Assembly: GCF_000878195.1 (NCBI RefSeq)
Contig: NZ_JXST01000008.1
Span: 88,716-152,715 of the forward strand
From: Mycolicibacterium llatzerense
GTDB taxonomy: Bacteria > Actinomycetota > Actinomycetes > Mycobacteriales > Mycobacteriaceae
Length of the DNA stretch: 64,000 bases
Reading direction: 5' to 3'
The first letter of the stretch is position 1, and each line of letters opens with the position of its first letter. Made by a program: the position numbers and the translations under genes. This document shows, one piece after another, positions 10,065 to 20,048 of this stretch. The notes under the pieces are model-generated. The model did not search any database and was not told the origin of the DNA. It saw only the letters and a list, made by a program, of their open reading frames with translations.

Positions 10065-10153
10065 CTCGCGAGCAGACATAAAACTGTCGATTTGCGACTG
10101 AAATTGACAGTTTTGCTGGGGGCACCTCCCGCTTGCGGGGGACTGCTCGCGAG
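10065..10153. repeat. Nested inverted-repeat element
   Basis: Outer arms CTCGCGAGCAG (10065-10075) and CTGCTCGCGAG (10143-10153) are perfect complements. Inside them, AAAACTGTC (10080-10088) and GACAGTTTT (10106-10114) form a second perfect stem. A GC-rich segment with its own small stem (CCCGC-TT-GCGGG) sits between the inner and outer right arms. It lies in the 126-nt gap between mbtA and the next gene and could be a terminator or a dispersed REP/MITE-like element. Confidence 0.75.
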
Positions 10154-10184
10154 ACAACACCGACCCCCACCAGGAGCAACCCGA

Positions 10185-10871
10185 ATGTCACAGCAAGCCG
10201 ACGCCGGCATGGACACACCCAAGAGTCTGCGCGAATACATCACGAACACGGCGATCAACACCGTGCCGCCATTGGTCGCGTACTACGTGCTGCGCATGTT
10301 CGACTTCGAGCCGTACCTGGCGCTGGTCGGGGCGATCATCACCGCGGCTGTGCAGGGCGCGCTGACCATGGTGCGCAAGCGGAAGGTCGAGCCCGCGAAC
10401 GTCGTGGTGATCGTCGGCGCGGTGTGCTCGCTGACCATCGCGCTTACCACCAAGAACCCGCGCATCGTCCAGGCCCTCGAGCTCGTCCCGATGTCCCTGC
10501 TGGTGTGGTCGTTCGCCATCAGCGGGCTGCTCCGCAAGCCGAATTCGAAGAAGATGACCGGCGTCATCTCCCCCGCCCTTGCCGAGCCGGCCCTGCCCGA
10601 ACGCGGCTGGACCGAGCAGAGCCTCCAGGACTGGCACCGGTTGCACACCCAGCTGTGCGTCGGACTCGGGCTGCTGTGCGGTTTCTATCCCGTCTTCGCC
10701 CTGTACATGATCTTCAGCTATCCCGTCGACCTCTCGCAGTTCGTCATCGTCGCGACCGGGCCCACCCTCGTGGTGCTCTGCATCGTGTTCGCGGTGGCCC
10801 GCATTCGTCGTTTCGTCGGACAGCACGACGCTGCCGCCGAGGCGGTGGCAATACCTACCGGTTCTGAGTAG
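10185..10871 (+). CDS. VC0807-like integral membrane protein
   Basis: Protein of 228 aa with five or six hydrophobic helices, including AINTVPPLVAYYVL, VVVIVGAVCSLTIAL, LCVGLGLLCGFYPVFALYMI and LVVLCIVFAVA. The layout and the basic loop MVRKRKVEPAN resemble the uncharacterised VC0807/septation-protein-A-like group of actinobacterial membrane proteins. The ATG at 10185 is chosen because AGGAG lies 9 nt upstream; an upstream in-frame start would run through the nested repeat. It follows mbtA on the same strand, but no role in mycobactin export is shown by the sequence. Confidence 0.7.
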   Translation: MSQQADAGMDTPKSLREYITNTAINTVPPLVAYYVLRMFDFEPYLALVGAIITAAVQGALTMVRKRKVEPANVVVIVGAVCSLTIALTTKNPRIVQALELVPMSLLVWSFAISGLLRKPNSKKMTGVISPALAEPALPERGWTEQSLQDWHRLHTQLCVGLGLLCGFYPVFALYMIFSYPVDLSQFVIVATGPTLVVLCIVFAVARIRRFVGQHDAAAEAVAIPTGSE

Positions 10872-10914
10872 TCACACTCATCCGCGCCGCGCGGCGCTGG
10901 GGCATCATCAGTTC

Positions 10915-12297
10915 ATGCCGAGACTCCTGCCCGACTTCCGCGCCGTGATCGATGGCACCGCGCCCGACCGCGACCGCAGCATCGATGTCGCCAGGCTGGG
11001 TGCACTGCTGGTGGTGATGTTCGGGCATTGCGCGCTGCTGCTCGCCACCATCACTGCAGGCGGCGTCCAGATCGGCAATACCTTGGGTGCAGTCCCGAGC
11101 CTGCAACCGGCCACCTGGGTGCTGCAGGTCATGCCGCTGTTCTTCTTTGCCGGAGCCGCGGCAGGCATCTACAGCTGGCAGGACGGCACACCGTGGGGCA
11201 CCTGGCTTTTCACCCGGGCGCAACGGTTGTGCCGACCGGCGCTGTGGTACCTGGCCGCCTGGACGGTCGCCCTGGTCGTGGTGCGGTTCACCGTGGGCGC
11301 CGAATCCGCAGCTGCCCTGGGCAACGAGGCGGTGGCGCTGCTCTGGTTCCTCGGCACCTATCTGATCGTGCTGGCGTTCGTTCCCGCATTGGCCCGGTTG
11401 CGCTCGGCCCGAGCTGCCACCGTGGTGGTCGCGACCCTGATGGCGGTCGCGGCGCTCGGCGACTGGGCCCGCATCAGCACCCACACCCTGGAGGCCGGCG
11501 CGGCGAATCTGGTGGTGGTCTGGCTGATTCCGATGGTCATCGGCGCGGCGTACGCACACCGCCTCGTCACTCCTCGCACAGCGCTGATGGTCGCCGCCGC
11601 CACACTGGCCGTCCAGGTACTGGTCGCCAGGTGCGGCCCGTACGAGGCGTCACTGGTGGTCACCGGCACCGAACGGATGTCCAACGTAACCCCGCCCACG
11701 ATCATGCTTGCGCTGCAGTGCATCTGGATGTCCACCCTGTTCATCGGCTGTGCCTCGGTGGTTCGCCGGTGGGCCCAGCGTCCCCGCGTCTGGTACCTGA
11801 TCGTCGTGGGCAACAGCGGGGCGATGACGTTGTACCTCTGGCACATTGCGGCCATCGCGATCGCGACGTTCGGCCTGCACGCGGTGGGCCTGGACGCCTA
11901 CGACCCTGCGGCCCCGCACTTCTGGCGCAATATCGCGATCCGGGCGCTGGTCTTCGCGGTGGTGATGACGGTCATGTTCCTGCTGCTGTCCCCACTCGAG
12001 CACAACCCGTTGAAGTGGTGGGATGCCCGGGTCCAGGCGACCGGAAGCCCGTCGACCGTGGCAGGTGTGCTGGTCTGCGCCGCCGGCGTGGCGTTGCTGC
12101 TGATGGCCAAGTACGGGCTGGGTACCAGCTCGGGCTGGACACTGTTGGCGCTCTTCACGATTACGCTCGCCGGCGCACGGATCAGCGCAGGACGATCGGC
12201 GGCGCGGCGGCCAGTGACCCCGGGCGAATCGGCCGGCTCAGTGCGCGCTGACGAAGATGGCGTTGACCGTGCCGCTCTTGACCAGAGTCGGCCCTGA
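10915..12297 (+). CDS. Acyltransferase-3 (OafA-like) family membrane protein
   Basis: Protein of 460 aa with about ten membrane segments. It opens with DRSIDVARLGALLVVMFGH, the start of acyltransferase-3 proteins that move acyl groups onto carbohydrates or lipids at the membrane; the His in that segment is the expected active-site residue. PLFFFAGAAAGIYSW is the typical second helix motif. No clear Shine-Dalgarno site precedes the ATG. The last 60 nt overlap the 3' end of the convergent gene at 12238. The substrate is unknown. Confidence 0.75.
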   Translation: MPRLLPDFRAVIDGTAPDRDRSIDVARLGALLVVMFGHCALLLATITAGGVQIGNTLGAVPSLQPATWVLQVMPLFFFAGAAAGIYSWQDGTPWGTWLFTRAQRLCRPALWYLAAWTVALVVVRFTVGAESAAALGNEAVALLWFLGTYLIVLAFVPALARLRSARAATVVVATLMAVAALGDWARISTHTLEAGAANLVVVWLIPMVIGAAYAHRLVTPRTALMVAAATLAVQVLVARCGPYEASLVVTGTERMSNVTPPTIMLALQCIWMSTLFIGCASVVRRWAQRPRVWYLIVVGNSGAMTLYLWHIAAIAIATFGLHAVGLDAYDPAAPHFWRNIAIRALVFAVVMTVMFLLLSPLEHNPLKWWDARVQATGSPSTVAGVLVCAAGVALLLMAKYGLGTSSGWTLLALFTITLAGARISAGRSAARRPVTPGESAGSVRADEDGVDRAALDQSRP

Positions 12298-12948
12298 CGC
12301 GGAGACGAGGTACGCCTCGTTGCCCGTCGGGTAGCCGCCACCGTTGGTCGAGATGTGCACGTGGGTGTAGTGATTGGCGTCGGGACCGCCGTAATCGGGC
12401 ATCCGGTGGGCAGTGCCGTCCGGGTAGTAGATCACCTGCCGCCAGATCACATGGTTCAGATCGAACCGCCGCGCGTTGGCCAGCACGTACGACAGGATGC
12501 GGTCGCCCAGCGCCTTGCCGGCGGACGACCCGTAGTCGGGCACCATCACGTCCAGCGCCAGGCCTTCGGGATGCCAGCGCAGCGAATCCGGGCGAACTCC
12601 GGTCATCGTGTGGATTTCCGGGAACGCCGCGCTGACGGCGCGCTCGGCGAGGATGGTGTCGATCTGCAGCCCCCGCTCGGCGGCGACACCCACCGGCAAA
12701 GCGATGCTGCGCACCATGGCGCGCGAACTCTCGGCCGCCTCGGCGACGATCAGCGAACCCGGATGCAAAGCAGTGGGCTCGGCCAGGACCACCTGCGCGC
12801 AGCAGACGTCCACCTCAGTGGCGGTGGCGCCGGTGTGGGCCGCCGTGCCCGCAGCGACGAACGCCGCAGCCGGCATCACCAGCGCCGCCAGAGCCACCGA
12901 CCAACGGCGCCGTGCGCGCGTCTCGGTAGCTAATCCGGGCTTGTCCAC
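12238..12948 (-). CDS. Secreted peptidase-M15-like (ARB_07466 C-terminal type) protein
   Basis: Protein of 236 aa with an N-terminal export signal: basic TRARRRWS, then the hydrophobic VALAALVMPAAAFVAAGTAA. The C-terminal half carries WHPEGLALDVMVPDYG, HVIWRQVIYYPDG and NHYTHVHIST. This His..Asp..His-x-His layout is that of the D-Ala-D-Ala carboxypeptidase-like fold, suggesting a zinc site. Known homologues are uncharacterised secreted mycobacterial proteins. GTG start. It converges on and overlaps the acyltransferase gene by 60 nt. Confidence 0.7.
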   Translation of the reverse strand: MDKPGLATETRARRRWSVALAALVMPAAAFVAAGTAAHTGATATEVDVCCAQVVLAEPTALHPGSLIVAEAAESSRAMVRSIALPVGVAAERGLQIDTILAERAVSAAFPEIHTMTGVRPDSLRWHPEGLALDVMVPDYGSSAGKALGDRILSYVLANARRFDLNHVIWRQVIYYPDGTAHRMPDYGGPDANHYTHVHISTNGGGYPTGNEAYLVSASGPTLVKSGTVNAIFVSAH

Positions 12949-13038
12949 CGGTGCACCATACCCTGCAGGTCACCGTTTGGTAACGGCTTCGAATTAGCAG
13001 CGCTGGTAAATTCGCAGTACACGTCAGCAGGAGGAGCC

Positions 13039-13530
13039 GTGGCGAGCGCACGACCGAGAACCACCGCCGAGCCGTCGGTCGACGCGATCGCCGATGCTCT
13101 CGTCACCGCATCGCGGCTGCTCCTGGACATCACGGCACGCTCGGTCGCGGGCGTCGACGACACGTTGACCGTCCCCCAGCTGCGGGTTCTGGTGATCCTG
13201 TCGTCGCACGGCGCGAGCAACCTGACCACGCTGGCCAGTCAACTCGACGTCCAACCGTCGACCATCGGCCGGATGGCCGAGCGCCTCGTCACCGCCGGCC
13301 TGATCGACCGGCGCACACACCCGAACTCCCGCCGCGAGATCGTCGTCGAGCTGACCAGACGAGGACACGCCGTCGTGGACACCGTGACCAAGCGCCGCCG
13401 CGCCGAGATCGCCCGGGTCGTCGAGACCATGCCGGCCCGCGAGCGACTTGGCATGGTCCGCGCATTGCACGCATTCACCGACGCCGGCGGCGAACCGCCC
13501 GCCGACGCCCCGGCCGGCCTGGACTTCTAG
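13039..13530 (+). CDS. MarR-family transcriptional regulator
   Basis: Winged-helix regulator of 163 aa. The recognition part is TTLASQLDVQPSTIGRMAERLV, followed by the wing GLIDRRTHPNSRREIVVELT, both typical of MarR. GTG start with a strong AGGAGGA site just upstream. It converges with mbtI with a single base between the stops. Its targets are unknown; the divergent secreted-protein gene at 12948 is the nearest candidate. Confidence 0.88.
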   Translation: MASARPRTTAEPSVDAIADALVTASRLLLDITARSVAGVDDTLTVPQLRVLVILSSHGASNLTTLASQLDVQPSTIGRMAERLVTAGLIDRRTHPNSRREIVVELTRRGHAVVDTVTKRRRAEIARVVETMPARERLGMVRALHAFTDAGGEPPADAPAGLDF

Positions 13531-13531
13531 C

Positions 13532-14898
<1,367 letters not shown>

Positions 14899-14926
14899 CC
14901 AAAAAGACACCGCCTACCCCTGTGAT

Positions 14927-16687
14927 TCACGCCCCAGCATCAGCCTTGGCCGCCGCTTTCGCGACGGTCCAGCCACTGGCCGACGTCCGCTGCGCCCAGA
15001 AATCGGCGTAGCGGCCACCGCGCGCCATGAGCTGCTCATGGGTGCCGCTGTCGTCCACCGTGCCGCGACCGGACAGCACGACGATGTTGTCGGCGGCAGT
15101 GACCGTGGACAGTTTGTGCGCGATCACGATGACGGTGCTGCGGTCCGCCAATTCGCGGATGGACGCGGCGACATGGCGTTCGTTCTCGGGGTCCAGTGCG
15201 CTGGTGGCCTCGTCGAACAGCACCACCGGGGCGTTTTTCAGCAAAGCGCGCGCGATCGAAACCCGCTGCCGCTCACCGCCGGACAGTGCCGAACCGCCCT
15301 CACCCACCCGCGTTTGCCAACCGGCCGGCAGGCGGTCCACGACAGACTGCAGTCCGGCGATGCGGGCCGCTTCCCGGATGTCGTCGTCTGATGCGGTCGG
15401 CGCACCGATCCGCACGTTCTCCCACAGGGTGTCGTCGAACAGGTACACGTCCTGGAACACCAGGGACAGCTGGCCCATCAGCTCCGCGGTGCCCTGATCG
15501 CGGACGTCGACGCCACCGACCCGGACCACGCCGGCGTCCACGTCGTAGAACCGCGCCAGCAGCCGGGTGATGGTCGTCTTGCCCGAGCCCGACGGACCCA
15601 CCAGCGCCGTCATGGTGCCGGGCGCCGCGACGAAGCTGACATCCTCGAGCACCCGGCGCCCCGGATAGCTGAATCCGACGTGGTCCAGCTGAACCCGACC
15701 GCGCTCTGAAACTGGTTGCGGGGCAGCCGATTCCGGCAGCGCCGGGGTATCCAGCACCGATGTGATGCGGTCCAGTTCGGCACCGGCCATCCGCATGGCG
15801 GAGCCGTATTCGGCCAGTTCTGACAGCGGAGAGGTGAACCGCGCCGCCAGACCGAGGATCGCCACCAGCGTCACCGGATTGATCTCGCCGCCGACCGCCA
15901 GCCAGACGCCCACCGTGATCAGCCCGCCCAGCACCGCCTGCACGCCGACGCCGCTCAGCATCATGCCCGCCACCGACGCCCACAGGGCCCGCTTGCCGAC
16001 CTGCTCTTGCTCGGCCAGGGCTGTCGTCAGCGGATCGAACTCGGCCCCGGTCCGCCCGAACGCGCGCAACACCGGCTGGCAGCGCGCGAATTCGATGACG
16101 CGGGAGTTCACCTCGATCTCGGCAGCGTGGGTGCGCGCTTCGGCCGACGCGATCAACGTGGCCGAGGCCCGGGTGGCCAGGATCAGGACCACCCCACCGG
16201 CCAATGCGGCGATGCCGATCCGCCAGTCGAAGACGAACAGGCCCACCACCACGGTCAGCGCACTGGTGGTGTTGACCACCAACGGCGTGACCAGGTGCGC
16301 ACTACTCGTACCGACGAAAGTCGTGCCCTTGACCGCGATCTGGGATACCTGGCCGACCCGTTCCCGGGTGAACCAGCCCAGCGGCAGGGTGACCATGTGG
16401 TCGCCGAGGCGGTGGTGCAGCAGCCGCATGGTGGTCAACGCCATCCGCATCGACTGCGCCGCCTGCACGTAGTGCGCGACAGCACTGAGCAGCACGACCA
16501 CCGCCAGGACGACCAACCAGCGGCCCGCGGCACCGAAGTCGCCGCCGAACAGCGCGAGCGAGATCGGCACCAGCAGCGTCATCGAAAGACCGTGCAGCAG
16601 CCCGTAACCGACGGCCCAGGCCAGGAAGCTGTACATCCGGCCGCGCTCGGCGCCCAGAATCCGCAGGAACCCACTGATCATCGTCAT
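14927..16687 (-). CDS. irtB: Siderophore ABC transporter subunit IrtB
   Basis: Half-transporter of 586 aa, the partner of IrtA in ferric carboxymycobactin/mycobactin uptake. It has an N-terminal six-helix membrane domain and a C-terminal ATPase with Walker A GPSGSGKTT, signature LSGGERQR, Walker B VVLFDEATSALD and the H-loop His in VIAHKLSTV. The start is set at the ATG at 16687, which overlaps the irtA stop as ATGA. A longer reading would extend 42 nt into irtA. It lies just upstream of mbtI on the same strand. Confidence 0.9.
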   Translation of the reverse strand: MTMISGFLRILGAERGRMYSFLAWAVGYGLLHGLSMTLLVPISLALFGGDFGAAGRWLVVLAVVVLLSAVAHYVQAAQSMRMALTTMRLLHHRLGDHMVTLPLGWFTRERVGQVSQIAVKGTTFVGTSSAHLVTPLVVNTTSALTVVVGLFVFDWRIGIAALAGGVVLILATRASATLIASAEARTHAAEIEVNSRVIEFARCQPVLRAFGRTGAEFDPLTTALAEQEQVGKRALWASVAGMMLSGVGVQAVLGGLITVGVWLAVGGEINPVTLVAILGLAARFTSPLSELAEYGSAMRMAGAELDRITSVLDTPALPESAAPQPVSERGRVQLDHVGFSYPGRRVLEDVSFVAAPGTMTALVGPSGSGKTTITRLLARFYDVDAGVVRVGGVDVRDQGTAELMGQLSLVFQDVYLFDDTLWENVRIGAPTASDDDIREAARIAGLQSVVDRLPAGWQTRVGEGGSALSGGERQRVSIARALLKNAPVVLFDEATSALDPENERHVAASIRELADRSTVIVIAHKLSTVTAADNIVVLSGRGTVDDSGTHEQLMARGGRYADFWAQRTSASGWTVAKAAAKADAGA

Positions 16688-18486
16688 CGCGATGCCTCCA
16701 ACTCGCCGGACGCCGTGTAGGTCTGCCACATGCGCGCGAAAACACCTTCCTGAGACAGCAATTCGTCGTGCCGGCCCTGTTCGACGATCCGCCCGTCCCC
16801 CAGGACGACGATGTTGTCGGCACCGACGATCGACCCCAACCGGTGTGCGATCACCAGCACCGTGCGCCCTTCGATCAGGGTCGACAGTGCCGCCTGGATC
16901 TGCGCCTCCGAGTCGGGGTCCGCGAAGGCCGTGGCCTCGTCGAGCACCAGGATCGGGGTGTCGGCGAGCAATGCGCGGGCGATGCTGATGCGCTGCGCCT
17001 CACCGCCGGAGAAGTGCGCGTCCTCCCCGACCACCGAGTCATATCCGTTGGGCAGGGCCATGATCCGGTCGTGAATGTGCGCGGCACGCGCGGCCTGCCG
17101 CACTTCCTCGTCGTCGGCGCCGGAGCGGCCCAGCCGGATGTTGTCGGCCACGCTCATGCCGAGCAGTTGCACGTCCTGCAGGACGAATCCGACGTTCCGG
17201 TACAGCACCGCGGGGTCGATCTGGCGGACGTCGACGCCGCCGACGCGCACCGCACCGGCGGTGGCGTCGTGGAAGCGCGGGACGAGCGTCGCGAGCGTGG
17301 ACTTGCCGCTGCCGGACGGGCCGACCAGCGCCGTGATGCTGCCGGCAGGCAGGTCCAGCGAAATGTCGTGGAGCACAGTGTTGGTGCCGTCGTACGAGAA
17401 GTCGACGCCGGAGAAGCTGACCGAATTGTCCTGCGGCACTTGCGGGTCCTGGGCGACCGGCAATTCGGGGGCAGTCAGCAGCGCCATCAGCCGGCCGGCC
17501 GCTGCCACCGCCTGGCGGCTCGCGGCGGCGGAGTATCCGACGGCCAGCACCGCGGTCGGGATGGTGACCGCGACCAGCGTGGAGCCCAGCACCTCGATGG
17601 GCGTCACCCAACCGTTGCGGATGAACCACAGGCCGCCGGCCAGGTTCACCAGCAGCACCACCGGCGCCTCGACGAACACCGACGACACCGCGCGCAGGCG
17701 CACCATGGGCCCGACGAAACCAGCGAAGCCGTCGTTGAACTCGTCGGCGGCGTCGGCAAATCGCTTGTGCGCCTTGCCGGTTTCGCCGAAGGTCTTGACG
17801 ACGGAGACGCCGGCGATGAACTCGACGATGGTCGCGCTGATCTGCGCGATGCCCTCGTTCATCTGCCCCATCCGGGCCATCGCGCCGCGCATCAGGACGC
17901 CGTAGACCACGAGGTAAATCGGGATGGTGCCGATGGCCAGCAGCCCCAGCCGCCAGTCCAGGTACGAGCAGTACGCCAGGCCGAACACCGGCGTGGCCAG
18001 CGCGCCCGTCTTCTCGACCGCGGCGTGGGCCACCAGGTGGTGCAGTTCGCCGACATCGTGCTGCACCGCTTTGCGCACCTCGCCGGAGGACGTCGCGCCG
18101 AACCAGCCCAGCGGCAGCCGTCCGAGCGTGGTCACCAATCGACGACGAAGCTCGCCCTGCAACTGGACATCGGCGTGATGCGTGAGGGTCAGCGCCAGAC
18201 CGCCGGCCAGCGTGCGCACCGCCAGGCCGCCACCGATCAGAACCGCGACGATGGTCCACACCCGGGCCGCGTCGATCGGGCCACCGGCCAGCAGATACCG
18301 GCCCAACTCGACGATGCCGATGAACGGCACCACCGTGGCCGCCGCGGCGATCAGCTGCAGCAACTGCGCCAGCGCGGTGCGGCCGCGCACCGGGGCCAGC
18401 AGTTCTTTCAGCGCCACGCGGTCCTGCGCGGCCGCGAGCTTGGCCTGTTTGAGCTGCTCACGCGGCGACGGTTCTGCGTTGGTCAT
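16684..18486 (-). CDS. irtA: Siderophore ABC transporter subunit IrtA, lacking the siderophore-interaction domain
   Basis: Half-transporter of 600 aa. The membrane domain begins within about 45 residues of the start (LAQLLQLIAAAATVVPFIGI). The ATPase has [31 protein letters not shown] and VIAHRLGSI. IrtA of M. tuberculosis is about 860 aa, with an N-terminal FAD-binding domain that reduces Fe(III)-mycobactin; that domain is absent here, and hemW lies directly upstream. The pair is shaped like Yersinia YbtP/YbtQ. ATG chosen; upstream GTG (18498) and TTG (18507) starts are possible. Iron control comes from the IdeR box upstream. Confidence 0.85.
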   Translation of the reverse strand: MTNAEPSPREQLKQAKLAAAQDRVALKELLAPVRGRTALAQLLQLIAAAATVVPFIGIVELGRYLLAGGPIDAARVWTIVAVLIGGGLAVRTLAGGLALTLTHHADVQLQGELRRRLVTTLGRLPLGWFGATSSGEVRKAVQHDVGELHHLVAHAAVEKTGALATPVFGLAYCSYLDWRLGLLAIGTIPIYLVVYGVLMRGAMARMGQMNEGIAQISATIVEFIAGVSVVKTFGETGKAHKRFADAADEFNDGFAGFVGPMVRLRAVSSVFVEAPVVLLVNLAGGLWFIRNGWVTPIEVLGSTLVAVTIPTAVLAVGYSAAASRQAVAAAGRLMALLTAPELPVAQDPQVPQDNSVSFSGVDFSYDGTNTVLHDISLDLPAGSITALVGPSGSGKSTLATLVPRFHDATAGAVRVGGVDVRQIDPAVLYRNVGFVLQDVQLLGMSVADNIRLGRSGADDEEVRQAARAAHIHDRIMALPNGYDSVVGEDAHFSGGEAQRISIARALLADTPILVLDEATAFADPDSEAQIQAALSTLIEGRTVLVIAHRLGSIVGADNIVVLGDGRIVEQGRHDELLSQEGVFARMWQTYTASGELEASR

Positions 18487-18511
18487 ACGAATACCCACTC
18501 CACCCAAAGAC

Positions 18512-18530
18512 TAAGGTTTGCCTAACCATA
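18512..18530 (-). promoter_or_regulatory. IdeR iron box of irtA-irtB
   Basis: On the minus strand TATGGTTAGGCAAACCTTA matches the IdeR consensus at 15 of 19 positions. Its first six bases, TATGGT, fit a TANNNT -10, so binding would block the irtAB promoter. It lies between the hemW stop and the irtA start, giving irtAB an iron switch separate from hemW. Confidence 0.82.
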
Positions 18531-18565
18531 GCGACTGGCTGCGGGGTGCGAGTACCCGCCTGCTC

Positions 18566-18595
18566 GTTCAGTTCAGTCCAGTTCAGTTCAGTCCA
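18566..18595. repeat. Two tandem copies of a 15-bp repeat at the hemW 3' end
   Basis: GTTCAGTTCAGTCCA occurs twice in a row, and each copy contains two TTCAGT-like units. The second copy includes the hemW stop codon and the codons before it, so copy-number change could alter the hemW C-terminus. It looks like slipped-strand duplication. Confidence 0.8.
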
Positions 18596-19730
18596 GGACG
18601 GTGCGCACCACGGCGTCGGCCAACAACCGGCCCGGGTCGGTCAGCACCAGACGATCGTCGGTGACCGCCACCAGACCGTCGGCCACCGCCTCCTGTGCCC
18701 GGTCCCGCTCCGCGGGCGTGAGCACGGCAACCGGCAAACCGGAGCGCAGCCGCAACCGCAACATGACGTCCTCGACGTGCCGGGTGGCGTCGTCCAATTC
18801 CTCGAAGTCCGCGATCGGCAGCCTGCCCTCGGCCAGCGCCTCGGCATAAGCGTTGGGGTGCTTGACATTCCACCACCGACGGGCCCCCACATACCCGTGC
18901 GCGCCGGGTCCGGCACCCCACCACTGGCCGCCGTCCCAGTAACCCAGATTGTGCCGGCACTCGCCGCCCGGGCGGCTCCAGTTCGACACCTCATACCAGT
19001 CCAGCCCGGCCCGGCTCAGGTGTGCGTCGAGCAGCTCGTAGCGGGCCGCCAGCACGTCGTCGTCGGGCGCGGGGAGCTCGCCGCGCCGGACCCGTCGGGC
19101 CAGGGCGGTGCCGTCCTCCACGATCAGCGCGTACGCCGACACATGGTCGACGCCGACCTCGATCGCGGCGTCCGCGGATCGGCGCAGGTCGTCGTCGGAC
19201 TCCCCCGGCGTGCCGTAGATGAGATCGAGGTTGACGTGCTCGAACCCGGCCGCCAGCGCCTCCCGCGCCGCTGCGGGCGCCCGTCCGGCCGAGTGGGTCC
19301 GATCGAGTGCCGCCAAGACGTGCGGCGCCGTCGACTGCATACCCAGGGACACCCGGGTGTAGCCCGCGTCGAGGAGCTCGGTGAAGAACTCGGGTGACGT
19401 CGACTCCGGATTGGACTCGGTGGTCACCTCGGCGCCGGGATTCAGGCGGAAATTGTCGCGGACCGCGTCGAGCACCGCCCGCAGCCCGGAGCCGCCGAGC
19501 AGGGACGGGGTACCGCCGCCGACGAACACCGTGTCGACCGGCAGATCAACCTGGGCGCCGGCCATCGACAGCTCGGTGCGCACCGCGGCGAGCCAGCCCT
19601 CGGGGTTGGCTCCGCCCAGCTCACCGGCGGTATAGGTGTTGAAGTCGCAGTATCCGCACCGGGTCGAGCAGAACGGCACGTGGATATAGATGCCGAACGG
19701 CCCGGTGTCGCTGGTATGGGCGTCGGTCAT
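18588..19730 (-). CDS. hemW: Radical SAM heme chaperone HemW (annotated hemN in M. tuberculosis)
   Basis: Protein of 380 aa. The radical-SAM Cys triad is in HVPFCSTRCGYCDFNTY, with one extra Cys spaced as in HemW; the SAM-binding GGGTPSLL and NLDLIYGTPGES follow. HemW-type proteins bind and transfer heme; they were long labelled coproporphyrinogen dehydrogenase HemN. The gene lies between the mbt/irt genes and the nirA operon, as Rv2388c does between the mbt genes and nirA in M. tuberculosis. It diverges from the nirA leader. Confidence 0.9.
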   Translation of the reverse strand: MTDAHTSDTGPFGIYIHVPFCSTRCGYCDFNTYTAGELGGANPEGWLAAVRTELSMAGAQVDLPVDTVFVGGGTPSLLGGSGLRAVLDAVRDNFRLNPGAEVTTESNPESTSPEFFTELLDAGYTRVSLGMQSTAPHVLAALDRTHSAGRAPAAAREALAAGFEHVNLDLIYGTPGESDDDLRRSADAAIEVGVDHVSAYALIVEDGTALARRVRRGELPAPDDDVLAARYELLDAHLSRAGLDWYEVSNWSRPGGECRHNLGYWDGGQWWGAGPGAHGYVGARRWWNVKHPNAYAEALAEGRLPIADFEELDDATRHVEDVMLRLRLRSGLPVAVLTPAERDRAQEAVADGLVAVTDDRLVLTDPGRLLADAVVRTVLD

Positions 19731-19829
19731 GGCAACCAGTGTCCCATCGCAGGTGGCGAACTTTTGCTCGCGATGATTCCGAACCTGGCCCGGTTAGGCC
19801 GAATGTCCTGTTCGTGGCAGAATGACGGG

Positions 19830-19925
19830 GTGTCCGCCAGCCTCAACCGCGCCCTCGGTTCCGCATTGGTAATGCGGCGGCATGTCGACTTCAAGCGTGT
19901 ATGCAGCTGTTGCTGTCTGCCTTGA
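19830..19925 (+). CDS. Polycysteine leader peptide upstream of nirA (cysteine attenuator)
   Basis: Short ORF of 31 codons ending MRRHVDFKRVCSCCCLP. The -10-like CAGAAT (19818-19823) lies 6 nt before the GTG, so the transcript is probably leaderless; an internal ATG at 19872 would give 17 aa. The RRHVDFKRV stretch is typical of actinobacterial leader peptides near sulfur genes. Established work in mycobacteria shows that leaderless Cys-run ORFs sense cysteine: ribosomes stall at Cys codons when charged tRNA-Cys is scarce, and downstream genes are then expressed. The 123 nt between this stop and nirA would hold the switching structure. Confidence 0.8.
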   Translation: MSASLNRALGSALVMRRHVDFKRVCSCCCLP

Positions 19926-20048
19926 CGCCTGCCTTGATGCCCTAGTTCTGACCACAGAATCTTTCAGCCGGCACAGGATCGGCAGTGTCGGACAGCCCCC
20001 GGCGAACGCGTGATCCAACGCCTGCTCTTGCGCGAAGGAAACCACCCA

